DNA of 64,000 bases from Pseudoscardovia suis (GTDB taxonomy: Bacteria; Actinomycetota; Actinomycetes; Actinomycetales; Bifidobacteriaceae), in NCBI RefSeq assembly GCF_002797875.1, contig NZ_PGFC01000004.1, positions 150,831 through 214,830 of the forward strand, written 5' to 3'. Positions within the stretch are counted from its first letter, which is position 1; each line of letters starts with the position of its first letter. The notes under the pieces were generated by a model. That model searched no databases, was not told the DNA's origin, and worked only from the letters and a program-made list of their open reading frames with translations. The position numbers were made by a program, and so were the translations under genes. Below, one piece after another: positions 48,870 through 58,574 of this stretch.

Positions 48870-49735
48870 TCGGGGCGCAATGTGCGAGCGGTGGCTGCCG
48901 CATAGCGGGGCTGATGGTGGTCTGGGGCGCAATGTGTGAGCGGTGGCTGGCACATTTGCGGATGTCGGAGGTGTCTGTTGCTGGTCGCATGCCGTGGATT
49001 GGCTGTTTTCTGCGGTTGTTGTGTCGTGGGAGCGTCGGTGGATGCGTTATGTGTGAGCGGTGGCTGGCACATTTGTGGGTGGGTGAGCTGTTGGGCTGGA
49101 AGTGGTGCCGTGTGAGTGGCTGTTTTCCTGGGTTGTTGGTGTTCGGGAGTGTTGGCGCTTGGCTATGTGCGAGCAGTGGCTGGCACATAGCGGGTGGCGG
49201 GGCGGTGTGGTGCTTTGGACGGGGTTCCGTGTGGCGTTTTGGGCGGTTATGTGTGAGCGGTGGCTGACACATAGCGGGACCGATGGTGATCTGGGGCGCT
49301 ATGTGAGAGCGGTGGCTGGCACATTTGCGGGTGTCGGGGGTGTCTGTTGCTGGTCGCATGCCGTGGATTGGCTGTTTTCTGCGGTTGTTGTGTTGTGGGA
49401 GTGCCGGCGGGTGCGCTATGTGCCAGTGGTGGCTGGCACATTTGCGGGTGGGTGAGCTGTCGGGCTGAGAACGATGCCATGCGAGTGGCCGTTTTCCTAG
49501 GCTGTTGGTGTTCGGGGGCGTTGGCCGCTTGCTATGTGCGAGTGGTGGCTGGCGCATAGCGGGGCTGTTGGTGGTTCGGGGCGCTATGTGCGAGTGGTGG
49601 CTGGCACATAGCGGGCTGACTGGGGTGTGTGTTGGTGGTGATGTGCCGGTGAGTGGCTGTTTTCCGAGGTTGTTGTGTCGTGGGAGTACCGGCGGGTTCG
49701 TAATGTGTGAGTGTTGGCTGGCACATTGCGCGTGG
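48870..49735. repeat. Hairpin repeat array 2a (about ten units)
   Basis: A unit ATGTG(C/T)GAG(C/T)GGTGGCTGGCACAT recurs about ten times (near 48876, 48930, 49047, 49165, 49247, 49300, 49417, 49532, 49583, 49699). In the best copy (near 49582-49613) the stem CGCTATGTGC / GCACATAGCG is a perfect 10 bp around GAGTGGTGGCTG. Spacing alternates between ~52 and ~117 nt, the longer spacers sharing a phrase containing GGCTGTTTTC. Sequence-unrelated to arrays 1 and 3. No gene lies between 48626 and 50157. Confidence 0.9.
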
Positions 49736-49887
49736 AATCCGGTAAACAACGTTACTTCCTAGTGTGGCTTTGATTCGGTTCCCTGATTTGATCGCTTGGC
49801 TTGGCTGCTCGGTTCGGTTCAGTTCAGTTCACTTTTGGCGCGGTCGGTTAGTATGGCTGCAACTTGAGGAGTTTGTTGATTGTTGCA

Positions 49888-50034
49888 TTCCTCTTTTCCT
49901 GTCCTTTCTTCCTTGTTCTTTTCCTGTCCATCTCCATCTTTTCCTCCTGTCATTCCCGTCCGCCATCTCCTTTTCTTGCTCTCCCTGCTCTCCCGCCCTT
50001 CCCTCATCTTCCCCTCTTCCCGGCGTCTTTCTCA
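49888..50034 (+). other. Polypyrimidine tract upstream of nuclease copy B
   Basis: About 145 nt of almost pure C/T on the plus strand (CCTCTTTTCCTGTCC and similar), interrupted by a few G and A. It sits between array 2a and the nuclease start and could adopt non-B DNA (H-DNA) or act as a nucleosome-free spacer. No function is visible. Confidence 0.7.
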
Positions 50035-50157
50035 GCATGATCCTCATGTTGTCGAAGTTATCCACAGGCGTCATGACAATTGTTTTTTCTGCTGACCTTT
50101 GTACACATTGGCCGAAAACCCCTCGGTGAGAGTCGGAATGTTGATATTGTCACGTCC

Positions 50158-51318
50158 ATGAATCGTTCTTCTCTTGATGAATCCGCGATCGGGCAGCTTG
50201 TGGCAGGGCACCAGGACTATGAGGCTTCGGCTGCAACGCGCCAAGCGGCGCCTCTTGCTGCGACTCGCCAGGCGCGATCCTCGTCGTCTCGCCCTGGGAT
50301 TATCTATGTCGCAGGCGCGTCGCCTCTTGTCCGGCAATTGCGAGATGGTACGCAGGCGGAAACGTGTCCTTCGCGGTTGATGCGCATCCAAGCACAGACG
50401 ATTGCGCAGTGTCGCGCGTTGCAACAGCGTTGTAAATCCGAACTTGTATTCGGGCTTGATACTGCGCTGCGTTTGCAATGCATCGAGGTCCCGAATGAAT
50501 TGAACGGTGATGGCCGGCTTGTTGTTGTCGCTCCTCGACGTGACAGGCGTCGCAATATTGGTGGCGTGCGGTGCGTTTCGTGGGTTCACACCATGCGATG
50601 TGTGAAAATCGGCGGATTGACTTGCGTGGCGCCGGACACAACGTGGGTTATGTATGCGCGGGAAACAAATCTGCAGATGCTTGTGCTGCTTGGCGATGCG
50701 ATGATGCGTCGGGACGGGGGGCGCCGTTGGCTAGGCAAAGACGATTTGCTTGCGGAATGCCAGCGGCTGTGCAGTCGGGCGCGTGCGGATGATCACAGGC
50801 TGCCGCGGAAAATCAAGAATTGCCGACTCGCGCTCATGCTGATGGCAGAGAACACGGACTCGTTTCGTGAATCGGAGCTGCGACTATTGCTGATGGCACA
50901 TGGTTTGCCGAGGCCATATGTGAATCTCAGGGTGGATGTGCCTGATGGGGTGGATGTTGGGCGTCGTGGAGGTGCGTCCGGAGGTCCGGCGAAAAGGTGC
51001 TTTTTCCTTGATCTTTCGTATCCGTGGCTCAAGGTGTGTGTGGAGTATGACGGGCGTCAGCACGCGCAGAATTGGGAGAGTGATGTGCGACGACGCACTC
51101 TGCTGGAGAACGACGGCTGGGTATATATCAATGCAACATGGGAAGATCTGGCCGATGATTCTTCGCGTCTTGCTTTCGCACAAAGCGTTGCATCGAGAAT
51201 GTCGCGGCAGTGGAATCAGCGGGTTGTTGTGCATGAACCGTGGGCCCTTGAACGGTTGGCTCGTGAAATGGAACGGCAGCAGAAGCATCAGGTGCGTGAT
51301 GCGGAGCCTATGAAATAG
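50158..51318 (+). CDS. DUF559-type nuclease-fold protein, copy B
   Basis: 386 aa from ATG 50158 (upstream frame open but without RBS). Paralogue of 15181-16248: shared ELVFGLDTALRLQCIEVP, GLTCVAPDTTWVMYA, LLGDAMMRRDGGRRWL, and the nuclease-like end with ESELRLLLMAHGLP, FFLDLSYPWLKVCVEYDGRQHAQNWESDVRRR and WVYINATWEDL. It has a ~45-residue longer N-terminus, rich in Ala/Ser/Arg. Embedded in hairpin array 2 as copy A is embedded in array 1, but the two palindrome families are unrelated. Cellular role unknown; nuclease activity is inferred from the fold only. Confidence 0.75.
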   Translation: MNRSSLDESAIGQLVAGHQDYEASAATRQAAPLAATRQARSSSSRPGIIYVAGASPLVRQLRDGTQAETCPSRLMRIQAQTIAQCRALQQRCKSELVFGLDTALRLQCIEVPNELNGDGRLVVVAPRRDRRRNIGGVRCVSWVHTMRCVKIGGLTCVAPDTTWVMYARETNLQMLVLLGDAMMRRDGGRRWLGKDDLLAECQRLCSRARADDHRLPRKIKNCRLALMLMAENTDSFRESELRLLLMAHGLPRPYVNLRVDVPDGVDVGRRGGASGGPAKRCFFLDLSYPWLKVCVEYDGRQHAQNWESDVRRRTLLENDGWVYINATWEDLADDSSRLAFAQSVASRMSRQWNQRVVVHEPWALERLAREMERQQKHQVRDAEPMK

Positions 51319-51385
51319 CGGGTTTAGAAATAGGAGGTGTGGCTGTATCCGTTGCTGGGCGCGGTGCTGGCGCTGGTGTGATGTG

Positions 51386-52045
51386 CAATGTGTGAGCGGT
51401 GGCTGACACATTGGCGGGGCCGATGGTGGTTCGGGGCGTTATGTGCCAGTGGTGGCTGGCGCATTGGCGGGTGCTTGGGATGTGTGTTGTTGATGCTGTG
51501 CAGTGGATTGGCTGTTTTGTGCGGTTGTTGTGTTGTGGGAGTGTCGGCGGGCGCGTTATGTGTGAGTGGTGGCTGGCACATAGCGGGTGTCGAGGGCGTC
51601 TGTTGTTGGTGGCGTGCCGTGCGAGTGGCTGTTTTCCTGGGTTGTTGGTGTTCAGGAGTATTGGCTGCTTGGCTATGTGCGAGCGGCGGCTGGCACGTTT
51701 GCGGAGCCGTTGGTGGTTTGGGGCGTTATGTGCCAGTGGTGGCTGGCACATAGCGGGTGGCGGGGTGGTGTGGTGTTTTGGATGGGGGTTCCGTGTGGCG
51801 TTTTGGGCTGTTATGTGTGAGTGGTGGCTGGCACATAGAGGGTGAGCGGGATGCTGGGCTGGAAGTGGTGCTGTGCGAGCGGCTGTTTTCCTGGGTTGTT
51901 GGTGTTCGGGAGTGTTGGCCGCTTGGCTATGTGCGAGCGGTGACTGGCACATAGTGGGTGGCGGGGTGGTGTGGTGTTTTGGATGGGGTTCCGTGTGGCA
52001 TTTTGGGCGGTTATGTGTGAGTGGCTGCTGGCACATTGGGCGGAC
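51386..52045. repeat. Hairpin repeat array 2b (about eight units)
   Basis: Same palindrome family and orientation as 48870-49735, with units near 51388, 51440, 51557, 51676, 51727, 51812, 51929 and 52012. The array fills the gap up to ~100 nt before prfB. A further small palindrome GCCCTTGCAAGGGC lies near 52090. No gene is supported between 51319 and 52147. Confidence 0.88.
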
Positions 52046-52147
52046 TGCCTTGTGTCGCCCTGGCCTCGTGCCGATAAGCCCTTGCAGGCCCTTGCAAGGG
52101 CTTGCATTGGTGGCGGCTGTATGCCTGTGCCTGTAAGGTGGTCAGCT

Positions 52148-53293
52148 GTGGCAGACTATGACTTTACTCAGGATTTGAACGAGACCAAGGCGAAATTTGA
52201 CATGATCGCCAAGGCCGTCGACATGGACGCCTTGGCCAAGTCCATCAAGGATCTCGAGGTGGAGGCGAGCGCGCCCGGCCTGTGGGATGACCAGGAGAAC
52301 GCTCAGCGAGTGACGAGCAAGCTTTCCGCTGCTCAGTCTCAGCTCAAGCGCCTCACCGACGCGCAGCGCAAGCTCGATGACGTTGAGACCCTGTATGAGC
52401 TTGGTTCCGAGGAAGGCGACAAGGATTCGTGCGACGAAGCCATTGATTCGCTGAAACAGTTGGGCAAGGACCTCTCGGACATGGAGATCCAGACCCTCAT
52501 GGACGGCGAGTATGACGAGCGCGCCGCCGTCGTGACAATCCGTTCCGGTGCGGGCGGTGTCGATGCCGCCGACTGGGCGCAGATGCTGCTGCGCATGTAC
52601 CTTCGCTGGGCGGAGCGCCACGGCTACAAGGCCAAGGTGCTCGACACGTCCTACGCCGAGGAGGCAGGCATCAAGTCCGCCACATTCCAGATTGACGAGC
52701 CCTACGCCTACGGCCGCCTGTCTGTGGAAGGCGGCACGCACCGTCTTGTGCGCATCTCGCCGTTCGACAACCAGGGCCGCCGCCAGACCAGCTTCGCCGC
52801 GGTTGAGGTGCTGCCGCTTGTCGCCGCGACGGATCACATCGATATCCCGGATTCCGATATTCGAGTTGACACCTTCCAGGCGCATGGCCCCGGTGGCCAG
52901 GGCGTGAACACCACGTACTCCGCGGTGCGAATCACCCACCTTCCCACCGGCCTTGTCGTTTCCATGCAGGATGAACGCAGCCAGATCCAGAACCGCGCTG
53001 CCGCCATGGCGGTGCTGCAGTCCCGACTGCTCGTGCTCAAGCATGAGGAGGAGGCCAAGCGCAAGAAGGAGCTCGCAGGCGACATCAAGGCAAGCTGGGG
53101 CGACCAGATGCGTTCGTATGTGCTGCATCCCTACCAGATGGTCAAGGATCTGCGCACTGGTTACGAGACATCCGACACCCAGGGTGTGTTCGATGGCGAC
53201 ATTGACGGTTTCATTGATGCTGGCATTCGCTGGCGTCATCAGGAGCGTCGCAAGGCGAAGGAAGAAGCTGAAGCGGAAGGCAACGCCAACTGA
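52148..53293 (+). CDS. prfB: Peptide chain release factor 2
   Basis: 381 aa. GTG start at 52148 (AAGGTGG upstream). Recognises UGA and UAA stops: SPF recognition tripeptide in [11 protein letters not shown] and the catalytic GGQ in [10 protein letters not shown]. The N-terminus reads straight through without the CTTTGA programmed frameshift found in most bacteria, as usual for actinobacteria. First gene of the prfB-ftsE-ftsX-CHAP-smpB block. Confidence 0.96.
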   Translation: MADYDFTQDLNETKAKFDMIAKAVDMDALAKSIKDLEVEASAPGLWDDQENAQRVTSKLSAAQSQLKRLTDAQRKLDDVETLYELGSEEGDKDSCDEAIDSLKQLGKDLSDMEIQTLMDGEYDERAAVVTIRSGAGGVDAADWAQMLLRMYLRWAERHGYKAKVLDTSYAEEAGIKSATFQIDEPYAYGRLSVEGGTHRLVRISPFDNQGRRQTSFAAVEVLPLVAATDHIDIPDSDIRVDTFQAHGPGGQGVNTTYSAVRITHLPTGLVVSMQDERSQIQNRAAAMAVLQSRLLVLKHEEEAKRKKELAGDIKASWGDQMRSYVLHPYQMVKDLRTGYETSDTQGVFDGDIDGFIDAGIRWRHQERRKAKEEAEAEGNAN

Positions 53294-53534
53294 CATTCCG
53301 GCGCCGTTTCGTCGGTATTCCGTTAGTTGATGGTTGCTGATCGGCAGCAGGTGGTTGGCGATTGCCGGTTACCGGTTGCCGGTCGGCAATCAGTCGCCAG
53401 GCCAGGCATCAGACCAGACTCCGACGGGCACTGGATCGAACGCCAGATTAGGCGCCGGCTCAGGCGCCGACGGTCGCAGCCCTAGGCAAGCGTTTTTGCC
53501 GCAAGCTCCTACAGATAGCAGAAAGAGCGACATC

Positions 53535-55061
53535 ATGGCATTGATAAGTCTCAAGCACGTGACGAAAAGATACAAAGGTTTGCAACGCCCTGCGCTCGAC
53601 GACGTGTCCGTGGATATCGACCGCGGGGATTTCGTGTTCCTCGTGGGAGCGTCAGGCGCTGGAAAATCCACGTTCCTCAGCCTGCTGTTGCGTGAGGAGA
53701 TAGCGACCAGCGGCGAAATCCACGTGGCGGGGCATGACTTGCGCCGTCTTCCCAACCGACGCGTGCCGGCGTACCGGCGTGAGATCGGCTTCGTTTTTCA
53801 GGATTACAAGCTGCTGATGAACAAGACGGTGCGCGAGAACGTGGCGTTCGCATTGGAGGTCATCGGCACGCGCCGTTCCCAGATCGGCCCGCAGGTCGAC
53901 CGCGCGCTTCGTGATGTGGGCCTTGAATCCAAGGCTGACAAGCGTCCCTCCGAGCTTTCCGGCGGCGAGATGCAGCGTGTCTCCATTGCGCGCGCCTATG
54001 TGAACCAGCCTAAGATAATCCTTGCGGACGAGCCGACCGGCAATCTTGACCCCACCACGTCGGTGGGCATTATGCGTGTGCTCAATGCCATCAACCTCAC
54101 CGGCACCACAATCGTGATGGCAACGCATAACGAAGAGATCGTCAATTCGATGAGCAAGCGTGTGCTTGAGCTCAACGGAGGGCGTCTGGTCAGGGATGAG
54201 GCGAACGGACGTTATGATTCCGCGCGTTACTTCCCCGATGCACAGGCGGAGCGCGAGGCTGCCCTTGACGGCGGCACCGTGCACATGGGTGCGGTGAACG
54301 CAAGCATCCAGACTCAAACGCCGCGCGACAACGTGACTGTGAATGCAAACGCGGCGGCTGATTCAGCTGCGACCGCTGTTTCTGACGGCATTTCTGCAGG
54401 GGCCGGTGAAGACGAGGGAATCGCCAAGCTTGAGCAGGCGATTCATTCGGGCAACACCGGCGTGTATGGCAAGGTGTTCGAAAACGTGGAAGACACCCTC
54501 ACATGGGGCAAGGGATTGCGCCTTGATGAGTACGCCGCCCAGCAGAAGAAGCAGGACACTTCCGCGCAATCCACGCATGCCAATGACGGTGCGGATAACA
54601 AGGTGCTTGAAGACAAGGTGGTGGAGAACCCGCAGCTTCCTGATTCCGATGCCAAGTTCCGCCCAGCGCATGCCGATTATTCCGAGGATGATTCCCGTGC
54701 CGTTTCCGACGGCGCGCAGGACGCACGCGTGCCGGCTGACGCGGCGCAGGCGGATGTCGCTGCCGACGCTCCTCAGGTTGATGCCGCGCAATCCGATATC
54801 GCGCAATCCGGCGCTGTGCAATCCGGTGCCGTGCAATCACCCCAGGGTGATGCCGCTCCCGCTGCGACGCAAGGCGTTGGCACGGATTCCCCGGATGATC
54901 CCGCCCATGTCGACACGCTAGCCCAGCTCGCCAGGGGAACGGCACACAAGCAATCCGTGCCCGCGCAGCCCGTGCCCGTGCCTCCGCCCGCACCTCCCAT
55001 GCCGGCGCCACAGCAAGCATCCGGCGACAAGAACGCCAACAACACCGAAGGAGTGAACTGA
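53535..55061 (+). CDS. ftsE: Cell-division ATP-binding protein FtsE with long C-terminal tail
   Basis: 508 aa from ATG 53535. The first ~230 residues are canonical FtsE: Walker A GASGAGKS (38-45), Q-loop VFQDYKLLMNKTVREN, signature ELSGGEMQRVSIARA, Walker B IILADEPTGNLD. A ~270-residue disordered tail rich in Ala, Asp, Gln and Pro follows, ending in a Pro-rich stretch; E. coli FtsE has only 222 residues in total. Partner of FtsX, regulating the peptidoglycan hydrolase encoded two genes downstream. The stop is one base before the ftsX start. Confidence 0.95.
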   Translation: MALISLKHVTKRYKGLQRPALDDVSVDIDRGDFVFLVGASGAGKSTFLSLLLREEIATSGEIHVAGHDLRRLPNRRVPAYRREIGFVFQDYKLLMNKTVRENVAFALEVIGTRRSQIGPQVDRALRDVGLESKADKRPSELSGGEMQRVSIARAYVNQPKIILADEPTGNLDPTTSVGIMRVLNAINLTGTTIVMATHNEEIVNSMSKRVLELNGGRLVRDEANGRYDSARYFPDAQAEREAALDGGTVHMGAVNASIQTQTPRDNVTVNANAAADSAATAVSDGISAGAGEDEGIAKLEQAIHSGNTGVYGKVFENVEDTLTWGKGLRLDEYAAQQKKQDTSAQSTHANDGADNKVLEDKVVENPQLPDSDAKFRPAHADYSEDDSRAVSDGAQDARVPADAAQADVAADAPQVDAAQSDIAQSGAVQSGAVQSPQGDAAPAATQGVGTDSPDDPAHVDTLAQLARGTAHKQSVPAQPVPVPPPAPPMPAPQQASGDKNANNTEGVN

Positions 55062-55062
55062 C

Positions 55063-55986
55063 ATGCATTTTCGGTTCGTGATGTCGGAAACATGGTCCGG
55101 CTTAAAGCGCAACGGCACGATGGTCATTTCCGTGCTGCTTGTCACGTTCATTTCGTTCCTGTTCATCGGCGCATCCGCATTGCTCCAACAGCAGGTCATC
55201 AAGGCGAAGGGCGATTGGTACGACAAAGTCGAGGTCGTCGTCTGGCTGTGTCCGGATGGCAAGAGCCAGTCCGCCAACTGCGCCGCCGGCACTGCTGCGA
55301 CCACCGAGCAGATCAACAACCTGCAGCAGGTGATCTCCAACGAGCTTGCGCAGGAAGTGTCGCAGGTCACCTACGTCAGCAAGCAGCAGTTCTACCAAGA
55401 TCAGTTCCTCAAGCAATACCCGGACGGCGTGTACCAAGGGCGCACGCTCACCGCTGACGACATGCAGGACTCCCTGTGGCTCAAGCTGTCTGATCCCTCG
55501 AAATACGAGGTGGTGTCGGAAGTGCTGTCCGGCAGGGACGGCGTGGAGGAAGTCGTGGACGAACGCCAGATCTTCGAACCTGTGTTCGCCGTGCTCAACC
55601 GCGCGACGATGGTGTCGATGACTCTCGCGCTTGTCATGGTCGTCGTGGCAATCATGCTGACGTCGATGACGATACGAATGTCCGCTCAATCGCGGCGCGA
55701 GGAAGTCGAGATCATGCGCTTCGTGGGAGCCTCGAATTGGACGATCCGATTGCCGTTTGTGCTGGAAGGCGTATGCGCGGCATTGCTGGGTTCCGTGCTT
55801 TCGTGCGTGGCGCTGGGTGTTATTGTGCGCGTGTTCGTGACGAATTGGCTGTCGCAGTCGATCACGTGGATGCCATTCGTCGGCGTGCGTGAGGTGCTGG
55901 AACTGTCGCCTGCGCTCATTGTGGGCGCGGTGCTGCTGTCGGCCATCTCGTCGTCGATTTCGCTGCGCCGTTACCTGCGTGTGTGA
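55063..55986 (+). CDS. ftsX: Cell-division permease FtsX
   Basis: 307 aa, start one base after the ftsE stop. One N-terminal membrane helix, a ~130-residue extracellular domain (from QQQVIKAKGDWYD to about TTFEYE-like region with YLPKYDEVV-type loop) and three C-terminal helices. With FtsE it forms the ABC complex that relays cytoplasmic signals across the membrane to activate peptidoglycan hydrolases; the likely partner is the CHAP protein downstream. Confidence 0.95.
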   Translation: MHFRFVMSETWSGLKRNGTMVISVLLVTFISFLFIGASALLQQQVIKAKGDWYDKVEVVVWLCPDGKSQSANCAAGTAATTEQINNLQQVISNELAQEVSQVTYVSKQQFYQDQFLKQYPDGVYQGRTLTADDMQDSLWLKLSDPSKYEVVSEVLSGRDGVEEVVDERQIFEPVFAVLNRATMVSMTLALVMVVVAIMLTSMTIRMSAQSRREEVEIMRFVGASNWTIRLPFVLEGVCAALLGSVLSCVALGVIVRVFVTNWLSQSITWMPFVGVREVLELSPALIVGAVLLSAISSSISLRRYLRV

Positions 55987-56347
55987 TTGCTGCCTCACTG
56001 CGCGCGGCGATTTACGCTGCGCGCAGAAAACCAAACGGGCGCTGTGATTGACGCTGCGCGCTGCAATCCATGCGATCCGTGATCGGACGTGTACGCCGCT
56101 CGATGATGCCGTTGGATGATGCTATGAATAACACACCATGCGGTTTTAAGGTTCGTCTGTTAGACTCGTACACACTTTGATGGGCGTTCTGTGCCATGCC
56201 GTGTGAGGTGGTCGTTTGGCCGCGATGGTACCGCGGGGTCTGCGGCGCGCTCTTCGACACGAAGACCAACGACACGAAGACCAACAGAGTAGAGGGCCGA
56301 CAAAGTAGAGGACCGACAGAGTAATTGAGTATTCGGAAGGAATACGA

Positions 56348-57736
56348 ATGAAGCAGATGCGACTTTCCCGTGTTGCAGTTGCAGTGTGCCTGACGGCAGC
56401 CATGTGCGCGCCTCTTGCTACGCTGGCGCCCGCTCCAAGCGCTTATGCGGTCAATCAATCCCAGGTGGACCAGGCACAGTCCGCCGTCACCTCAAGCCAG
56501 GAACAGGAAAGCGAACTGCGCGCGCAGCTGAGCGGTGTGCAATCCGATTTGGCTGACAAAATCGTCGAACTCGCTGATTTGACGAATGTGCAGATTCCCG
56601 CGGCACAAGACAAGGTGACGCAGGCGAACGCCGATGCCGCCACGGCGCAGCAAGAGGCGGACAGCGCCGCTAACCGTCTTGCCGCCGCGCAGAAGGACGC
56701 ACAGGAGCTCCAGCAGCAGATTGAGCAGACCGGTGCCGATTACGATGACGCCAAGGCGTCCGTGGCGCAATCCGCTCGTGAATCCATGCACGGTTCCTCG
56801 ACCTCCGATTTGGTGAGCGTCGTGACGAATTCCGCCACGACCACGGATTTCATCAACTCCATGCAATCGCGTGATGCGCTGAGCCGTACGGAAGCGAACG
56901 CCGCATCCGAGGCCGCCGATCAGTTGAGCACATCCCAGAACCGTTCCGAACGCCTCGCTGCCATCGAACAGGAAATCACGCAGCTCAAGGCAGATGCCGA
57001 CCAGAAGGCCGCAGCCGCCAAGCAGGCTGCGGCACAAGCGCAGTCCGAGCGTGATGCCCTCGATCAGCTGCGTGCACAGGGTGAAGCCGAGCGCGACGCA
57101 TTAACAGGGCAGGTGGCGTCCTTGCAAGACCAGACCGCCCAGCAGGCCGCCCAGACCGTGCTGCTGCAATCCCAGCTTGATTCCTACAACCGTCAGTATG
57201 CCGCCGAACAGGCTGCAGCCGCCGCGCAGGTGACCAGCGGAGTGCAGGGGACGACGCGGCCTTCAAACACTACGACTACGACTGCTCCCGCCGCCCCAGC
57301 CGCCCCAGCCGCTCCCGCTGCCCCTGCTGCGCCGTCAGCTCCCGCAGCTCCTGCCGCTCCGACCAATACCAACTCCGGGCAAGGCACGCACGCCGGTGAT
57401 AGCGGCAATGCTTATGCGTGGGGCCAGTGCACATGGTGGGCGTATGAGCGCCGCCGCCAGATGGGCATTGGCACGCCGAGTTACTTGGGCAACGGCGGCG
57501 ATTGGTCCCGAACCGCATCGCAATATGGTCTGCGCGTGGATCATTCGCCACAGGTGGGTGCCGCGCTGTCGTTCCTGCCCGGGCAGGCAGGCGCGTCCGC
57601 GGCTTACGGCCATGTTGCTGTTGTTGAAAGTGTCAGTGGGTCCACCATCGTCATCTCCGAGATGAATGTGCGTGGCGTGGGCGTCGTGTCATACCGCACG
57701 CTGTACAACGCCGGTGTGTATTGGTACGTGCACTGA
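56348..57736 (+). CDS. Secreted coiled-coil CHAP-domain peptidoglycan hydrolase (PcsB-like)
   Basis: 462 aa. Signal peptide 1-34 (cleavage after AYA); residues ~35-290 form a long coiled coil of Gln/Ala/Glu heptads (SSQEQESELRAQL, AAAKQAAAQAQSERDALDQL); an Ala/Pro linker (about 300-345); then a CHAP domain with catalytic Cys in GQCTWWAYERR and His in GHVAVVESV. Architecture and position after ftsEX match PcsB-type hydrolases opened by FtsX at division. Inactive until engaged, by analogy. The 56033-56347 gap holds short ACACGAAGACCAAC repeats. Confidence 0.93.
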   Translation: MKQMRLSRVAVAVCLTAAMCAPLATLAPAPSAYAVNQSQVDQAQSAVTSSQEQESELRAQLSGVQSDLADKIVELADLTNVQIPAAQDKVTQANADAATAQQEADSAANRLAAAQKDAQELQQQIEQTGADYDDAKASVAQSARESMHGSSTSDLVSVVTNSATTTDFINSMQSRDALSRTEANAASEAADQLSTSQNRSERLAAIEQEITQLKADADQKAAAAKQAAAQAQSERDALDQLRAQGEAERDALTGQVASLQDQTAQQAAQTVLLQSQLDSYNRQYAAEQAAAAAQVTSGVQGTTRPSNTTTTTAPAAPAAPAAPAAPAAPSAPAAPAAPTNTNSGQGTHAGDSGNAYAWGQCTWWAYERRRQMGIGTPSYLGNGGDWSRTASQYGLRVDHSPQVGAALSFLPGQAGASAAYGHVAVVESVSGSTIVISEMNVRGVGVVSYRTLYNAGVYWYVH

Positions 57737-58066
57737 GCCATCAGCGATAACTGCCACACCACGGTCGCTGAACTTGCGGCACCCCTGCCGCGGCTAGGCA
57801 GTCATCAAGGCGGCCATTAAGACAATCATGGTGATTAAGGCACAATCATGGTGCGCACATGCGTGATGACGCGTGTGCGCACTGTTGTATGTGGTTGTAT
57901 GCGTTTGTGTGACCGTATGTCGGTCGCCGCAACTCCCGTGTCGCAACGGTGCGGTAAGTCTTTCATTGTTCGAATCGTGTCGTGACGGTACTATAGGTTT
58001 TCTTAGTTCCGCGGGTTGCAGGTTACTAGGATTGAAAAGTTACTAGGATTCCAAGGAGGCGAAGCC

Positions 58067-58558
58067 GTGTCATCGAAGAAGTCGAAGTCAGATGGCGCGA
58101 TTGTGACGAACCGTCGCGCGCGTCATGATTACGAAATCGAAGACACCTATGAGGCGGGCCTCGTGCTCACCGGCACCGAGGTCAAAAGCCTGAGGGAAGG
58201 CCGTGCATCGCTCGCAGAAGCGTTCATCGACATCGATCGCAGGGGAGAGGTGTGGCTTGAAAACGCCAACATCCCCGAATACCTCAACGGCACATGGACG
58301 AACCATGCCCCCAAGCGTCGCCGCAAGCTGCTCCTTCACGCCCAGCAGATCGCCAAGCTGTCACGCCAGACCGAGGCGAAAGGCTACACGATCATCCCGC
58401 TTGACCTTCATTTCAACGAGGACGGCAGGGTGAAGGCCACGATTGCGCTTGCGCGCGGCAAGAGGGAATACGACAAGCGCCAGACGCTTCGCGAGGAACA
58501 AGACAAACGTGATGCCCAGCGCGCCATGCGCGCACGCAACATGCGGGCAATGGGCTGA
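58067..58558 (+). CDS. smpB: SsrA-binding protein
   Basis: 163 aa with a GTG start and AAGGAGG upstream. Binds tmRNA for rescue of stalled ribosomes. Motifs: ARHDYEIEDTYEAGLVLTGTEVKSLREG, YLNGTWTNHAPKRRRKLLLH, GKREYDKRQTLREEQDKRDAQRAMR (basic tail). Just upstream a 13-nt phrase GTTACTAGGATT occurs twice (about 58020 and 58038). Last member of the conserved cell-division block; the tmRNA gene itself is not in the window. Confidence 0.95.
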   Translation: MSSKKSKSDGAIVTNRRARHDYEIEDTYEAGLVLTGTEVKSLREGRASLAEAFIDIDRRGEVWLENANIPEYLNGTWTNHAPKRRRKLLLHAQQIAKLSRQTEAKGYTIIPLDLHFNEDGRVKATIALARGKREYDKRQTLREEQDKRDAQRAMRARNMRAMG

Positions 58559-58574
58559 GGCTCGAAGGAGAAGT

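Noticed and set aside
52148..52300. Programmed +1 frameshift in prfB
   Set aside because: No in-frame TGA and no CTTTGA slippery site; the gene reads through from its GTG.
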